Source: Candidatus Gastranaerophilales bacterium
Lineage (GTDB): Bacteria; Cyanobacteriota; Vampirovibrionia; Gastranaerophilales; Gastranaerophilaceae
Direction: 5' to 3'
Assembly (NCBI GenBank): GCA_910587375.1
Contig: CAJULR010000009.1
Location: 1 to 64,000, forward strand
DNA: 64,000 nt
The position numbers and the translations under genes were made by a program. Numbering within the stretch: position 1 is the stretch's first letter; the number at the start of each line of letters is the position of its first letter. Of this stretch, positions 60,475 to 64,000 are shown in pieces. Under the pieces are notes generated by a model that saw nothing but the letters and a program-made list of their open reading frames with translations, did not search any database and was not told the origin of the DNA.

Positions 60475-61672
60475 CACAAATATGGCTTCCCTAAATTCCT
60501 TGAAGCCTTTAAGTTCTTTAGAGTTTTATTCAAACACTCTTGAAGATTTAAAGAATAATTCTTCATTCAGACAGGTTAAAGACATAAAGCAGGATGGCAA
60601 ATACATTGTCCTTAATAATAAAAAGCTTTTGAATTTTTCAAGCAATGATTATCTTGGAATTTCGTCTGATAAAAATTTGTGTGAAGCTTTTTTAAAAGAA
60701 TACCTTGTGTGTGGCGCCAAAATTTCAAACCCTTCTGCAAGGCTTCTTTGTGGCACAAATTCAATTTATAAAGAATTAGAAACATTTCTTGCCAAACTTT
60801 TTCAAAAAGACCGTGCTTTAATATTCAATAGCGGATACCATGGAAATGTCGGCGTATATTCAAGCCTGGTGAATTCAGATGATGTTGTCTTTGTGGATAA
60901 ATTAAACCACGCAAGCATAATTGACGGCATAAGGCTTTCTAAAGCGCAGATTATTCCCTATAAACACCTTGATTATGACGATTTGCGCAGCAAATTACAA
61001 AAATACAGAAAAAAATATAAAAAGGCGATAATCTCATCAGAAAGCCTTTTTAGCATGGATGGGGATGTTGCAGACATTAACAAACTTGCAGATTTAAAAG
61101 AGGAATTTAACGCCCTTTTAATCATCGATGAAGCGCACAGTTTTGGGGTTTATGGGGATGGCGTCGGGGTTTGTATGGAACAAAATGCCCTCTCTCGTGT
61201 GGATTTAATCCTTGCAACCTTTGGTAAAGCCATTGGCTCATATGGTGCCTTTGTTGTCGGGTGTGAAACTTTAATTGATTATCTTGTAAACTTTGCGCGC
61301 TCTTTTATTTTTTCAACCACTTTGCCCGAAATAAGCGTCGCTTTTTCATACTATGCCCTTAAGGAAAAAATTTTAAAAGATAATTCGCTTCAAAATAAGC
61401 TCTTTTTATTGAATGAAACTTTGCGAAGCAAACTTAAAAATTTTGAAATTTTAGGTGAAAGCTATATTTTGCCTGTAGTTTTAGGGGAAAATGAGCGCGC
61501 CGTAAGTTTTTCAAATAAACTAATTGAAAACGGTTTTTATATTTTGCCTATAAGATATCCAACCGTTGCAAAAAACACTGCGCGCCTTCGAATTTCTTTA
61601 AATTCGGGTATGGAAATTGAAGACATTGAAAAGCTTTCAGAGTTTTTGAATTCTACTCTGCCTTTAAAATAA
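60458..61672 (+). CDS. Alpha-oxoamine synthase (BioF/Kbl family)
   Basis: 404 residues, PLP-dependent. NFSSNDYLGISS opens the domain, SGYHGNVGVYSSL and DEAHSFGVYGDGVG give the PLP contacts, and LATFGKAIGSYGAF holds the Schiff-base Lys. It condenses an amino acid with an acyl-CoA: 8-amino-7-oxononanoate synthase uses alanine and pimeloyl-CoA/ACP, Kbl uses glycine and acetyl-CoA. Sequence alone does not separate these and no other biotin gene is present. The start may be 60482 rather than 60458, since the first ATG overlaps the symporter gene. Confidence 0.88.
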   Translation: MKMKNSTNMASLNSLKPLSSLEFYSNTLEDLKNNSSFRQVKDIKQDGKYIVLNNKKLLNFSSNDYLGISSDKNLCEAFLKEYLVCGAKISNPSARLLCGTNSIYKELETFLAKLFQKDRALIFNSGYHGNVGVYSSLVNSDDVVFVDKLNHASIIDGIRLSKAQIIPYKHLDYDDLRSKLQKYRKKYKKAIISSESLFSMDGDVADINKLADLKEEFNALLIIDEAHSFGVYGDGVGVCMEQNALSRVDLILATFGKAIGSYGAFVVGCETLIDYLVNFARSFIFSTTLPEISVAFSYYALKEKILKDNSLQNKLFLLNETLRSKLKNFEILGESYILPVVLGENERAVSFSNKLIENGFYILPIRYPTVAKNTARLRISLNSGMEIEDIEKLSEFLNSTLPLK

Positions 61673-64000
61673 TATAAAGCGCAGGCACAACAAGAAGGGT
61701 GATTAAAACCGACGACAAAAGCCCGAAAATGATTGCTATTGCAAGGGATGAAAACATCGGGTCGCGCCCAATCCAAAGGGGAAGCATTCCGCCTATTGTA
61801 GTCACAGCTGTAAGGAACACCGGCACTATTCTCGATCTTACCGCATGGCGAATTTCAAGCTTGCTTTTTCCTTTAATTGATTCCAAAAGAATTACAGAGT
61901 TATTTGTTGCAATCCCCACAAGGCAAATATATCCTAAAAAGGTCATAAAGCCAAAGTAAGAATGGGTTATAAAAAGGCCGATGTTTGCCCCCGAAAGAGC
62001 CATAATTGCGCAAAGGCCAATTATTAAAGGTTTTTTTATTCCGTTAAAAAATGCGATTAAAATTAAAAGTATGGCCCCAAAAGCTGTTGGAATTTCATTT
62101 GTGATTGACTTATTTCCTTTTTTAGAATTTTCATAACTTCCCCCTATTTCATAACCATAGCCAAATTCCCAACTGACCCCATTCAATATGGGGAGCATTT
62201 TTTCAATCACTGTGTTTGCCGTTGTTGTTTCATCTATCCAGCCTTGAATTGTAACTGTTGCCCTGTTGTCCCTTCTAAAAATTTTTGGATATTCAAACTC
62301 AAGCTCTGTTTTTGCTGCCTGGGAAAGAGGTATTGCAGCATTTTCCCCTGATAACACTTCAAGTGAGCCCAGTTTTGAACTTGAATTTATAAAATTTTTC
62401 TCCATCTTGTAAATAATAGGGACGTTTGTTGTGTCCCTAAAATAGCTTGAAAGCTGCTCTCCTTCAAAAGAAGATTTTATGGCGGATAGAATATCGTATG
62501 AGGTTAAACCAAGCCTTAGAGCTTGCGCATTGTCGATTTTAACCTTAATTCTTGGTGTTTTATAACCCCAATCGTTCTTTACAAGATAAACTCCCTCAAT
62601 ATTTTTAAGCCTTTCTTCCAAGGAATAAACGTATTTAAAAATCTTATCCGCCCTATAGCCAAAAATTCTTATTTCAACCGGCGCGTCATATGGCGGCCCC
62701 AGGGGCACTTTTCTTACAACGGAATTAACGTCTGAAAAATTGTTGTTTATAAAGCCTTTCACCTTTTGTATGCTTTTATCCACTGTTCTGAAATTATCCG
62801 TGTTAACAAGAATCATCCCGAAATTTTTCCTGTTTGCAACCGGGCTTGAAGATAAGACATATCTTGGGGCGGATGTTCCTATATAGCTTGAAAAATTTCT
62901 TGTTTCAGGTTCGTTTTTTATAAAATCTTCAATTTTTATAATTGTATCCCTTGTCTTAAAAATGTTTGCCGTTTCAGGTAAATTCACCCTTATTTCATAC
63001 ATACTTCTGTCTGAATCCGGGAAGAAGATTTTTGGAACGAATGAAAAAAGAAAGAATGAAGAAAAAAGGAGTGCCGTGGCCAATAATACGGTTTTTTTCG
63101 GGTTATTAATACTAAATTTTATAAAAGGTGTAAAAAACTTTGTAATTTTAATTTCTTTTTTGGTGCAGGGTTTTTTGGTGCTTTCTTTGGCATTTTTTGT
63201 GTTGTTGCCTAAGAACAATGAAATTAAATACGGAAGAAGGGTTGTTGAATAAAACCAGCTGAACATAAGGGTTATAAAGACAACCTTGAAAAGGCTTGAT
63301 GTGTATTCACTCACAGCACTTTTTGCAAGATAAATAGGCAAAAAGGCAAGGGATGTTATAATGCTCACGCAAAACAAGGGTGTTTGGAATTTGCCTGCGG
63401 TTTCAATTACAATTTTTTGAATTTTTTCTTTTATACTTTGCGCATTTTGTTCTATGCTCCAAAGATTTGCATTTTTAATGTTTTGAATTGCCCCTTCTGC
63501 AACAACAATAGAATTATCCACCAAAATTCCAAGAGAAATTATGAGTGCACTTAAAGAAATTTTATCAAGCCCAAGCCCTGCTTTTTCCATTATAAAAATC
63601 GTCGAAAGTATTATACAAAGGATTATCCCGCCTATTATAAGCCCTGTTTTAACCCCTAAAATAAAAAGCACAAGTGCTATAACTATAAGAACGCTCTCCA
63701 AAAGGCTTGATGTGAATTTGTCTGTTAAAATTTTAACATACTCACCCTGCATAGCCTGAATTTCAAAGTTAACCCCAATTGGATACTGGGTTTTTAAGTG
63801 TTCAATTTCTTTTTTAACTTCATCCATCCATTTTAAAATGTTTCCACCCTCTTTCATAGAAAGGTTAATTAAAATGGCATTTTTTCCGTTAGAGCGCGTA
63901 ATTGCTTCAGGTGGGTCAATATACCCTTTTTTAACATTATAAATGTCTGACAGTCTTATGCTTTTCCCAAAAATGCTTAACGGGATATTTTTTATATCTT
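61653..64000 (-). CDS. RND efflux permease, 5' part outside the window
   Basis: The frame stays open from 63857, an internal ATG, to the window edge, so the true start lies beyond 64000. About 780 residues of the C-terminal part are visible. Upstream residues such as LSDIYNVKKGYIDPPEAI belong to the AcrB-type periplasmic domain. Two sets of membrane helices are seen, with the family motif TALIISLGILVDNSIVVAEG-like early (LSALIISLGILVDNSIVVAE) and GIATNNSVILLESIKG late. Proton-driven export of drugs or lipids with an outer-membrane partner is the family role. Its 3' end overlaps the convergent oxoamine synthase by 20 bp. Confidence 0.92.
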   Translation of the reverse strand, partial: DIKNIPLSIFGKSIRLSDIYNVKKGYIDPPEAITRSNGKNAILINLSMKEGGNILKWMDEVKKEIEHLKTQYPIGVNFEIQAMQGEYVKILTDKFTSSLLESVLIVIALVLFILGVKTGLIIGGIILCIILSTIFIMEKAGLGLDKISLSALIISLGILVDNSIVVAEGAIQNIKNANLWSIEQNAQSIKEKIQKIVIETAGKFQTPLFCVSIITSLAFLPIYLAKSAVSEYTSSLFKVVFITLMFSWFYSTTLLPYLISLFLGNNTKNAKESTKKPCTKKEIKITKFFTPFIKFSINNPKKTVLLATALLFSSFFLFSFVPKIFFPDSDRSMYEIRVNLPETANIFKTRDTIIKIEDFIKNEPETRNFSSYIGTSAPRYVLSSSPVANRKNFGMILVNTDNFRTVDKSIQKVKGFINNNFSDVNSVVRKVPLGPPYDAPVEIRIFGYRADKIFKYVYSLEERLKNIEGVYLVKNDWGYKTPRIKVKIDNAQALRLGLTSYDILSAIKSSFEGEQLSSYFRDTTNVPIIYKMEKNFINSSSKLGSLEVLSGENAAIPLSQAAKTELEFEYPKIFRRDNRATVTIQGWIDETTTANTVIEKMLPILNGVSWEFGYGYEIGGSYENSKKGNKSITNEIPTAFGAILLILIAFFNGIKKPLIIGLCAIMALSGANIGLFITHSYFGFMTFLGYICLVGIATNNSVILLESIKGKSKLEIRHAVRSRIVPVFLTAVTTIGGMLPLWIGRDPMFSSLAIAIIFGLLSSVLITLLVVPALYIILKAE

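Overview
The window is low-GC, densely coded chromosomal DNA from a bacterium with an outer membrane. It has an RND permease, secreted envelope proteins and UDP-xylose precursor synthesis, and no plasmid, phage or rRNA signature. The best guess for the source is a non-photosynthetic cyanobacterial relative of the gut (Gastranaerophilales/Vampirovibrionia type). This rests on overall gene style: many TPR proteins, several unknown proteins carrying a short N-terminal S/T-x-F-G or S/N-F-K-G motif, and a VFG-repeat secreted protein. It is an inference at roughly even-to-good odds, not a demonstrated assignment.

Layout. 1-5 kb: a 5'-open unknown ORF with NUMOD3-like repeats, the UDP-glucuronate decarboxylase/UDP-glucose dehydrogenase operon, HU, a small unknown gene and an SDR oxidoreductase. 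5-13.6 kb: a Gly/Ala-rich unknown protein with a distinctive promoter, then DUF1015, GlgX, an M20 peptidase, a DMT transporter, a small motif protein and a putative metal (Mn-type) exporter. 13.6-19 kb: an XRE repressor with a palindromic operator, a UbiA-family enzyme with a large polytopic (GT-C-like) protein, an EF-hand-bearing lytic transglycosylase, a GNAT enzyme and tRNA-Arg(ACG) with a nearby copy of its 3' end. 19-31 kb: divergent MalQ, a long TPR protein, GT2 plus GT-C glycosyltransferases, a GAF-GGDEF-HD-GYP protein, DUF167, bifunctional Rel and RibF. 31-44 kb: a two-gene unknown membrane operon, TPR, MscS, leucyl aminopeptidase, TrmFO, RlmN, a CDF transporter, an MshEN-like unknown, asparaginase and a DivIC-like protein. 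44-52 kb: glutaredoxin/TPR, YebC, a UvrD-type helicase-nuclease and ComEC. 52-57 kb: two paralogous Gly/Ala-rich proteins without signal peptides, two secreted unknowns and Pth. 57-64 kb: an HTH protein, a LysM membrane protein, an AGCS alanine/glycine symporter overlapping a BioF-like alpha-oxoamine synthase, and an RND permease truncated by the window edge.

How the genes fit together. Glycogen/maltodextrin use is represented twice (GlgX, MalQ). Envelope glycan building is represented by UDP-GlcA/UDP-Xyl synthesis, a polyprenyl-phosphate-type UbiA enzyme and GT2/GT-C enzymes. Stress and second-messenger control comes from Rel and the GGDEF/HD-GYP protein. DNA uptake and processing comes from ComEC facing a helicase-nuclease.

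The most unusual content is a set of three Gly/Ala-rich, hydrophobic, signal-peptide-free proteins (starts at 5823, 52110 and 53585). Their upstream regions share a fixed-spacing element, GGCAATTTTT-N10-ATACTTTAT, that does not look like a standard sigma-70 promoter. One of them carries five tandem copies of a peptide resembling the CheY-binding N-terminus of the flagellar switch protein FliM, although the window holds no flagellar or chemotaxis genes. Two of the three, plus the transglycosylase, carry EF-hand-like loops. I read these as candidate members of an undescribed co-regulated, possibly exported, protein set. The sequence evidence is direct; the function is unknown.
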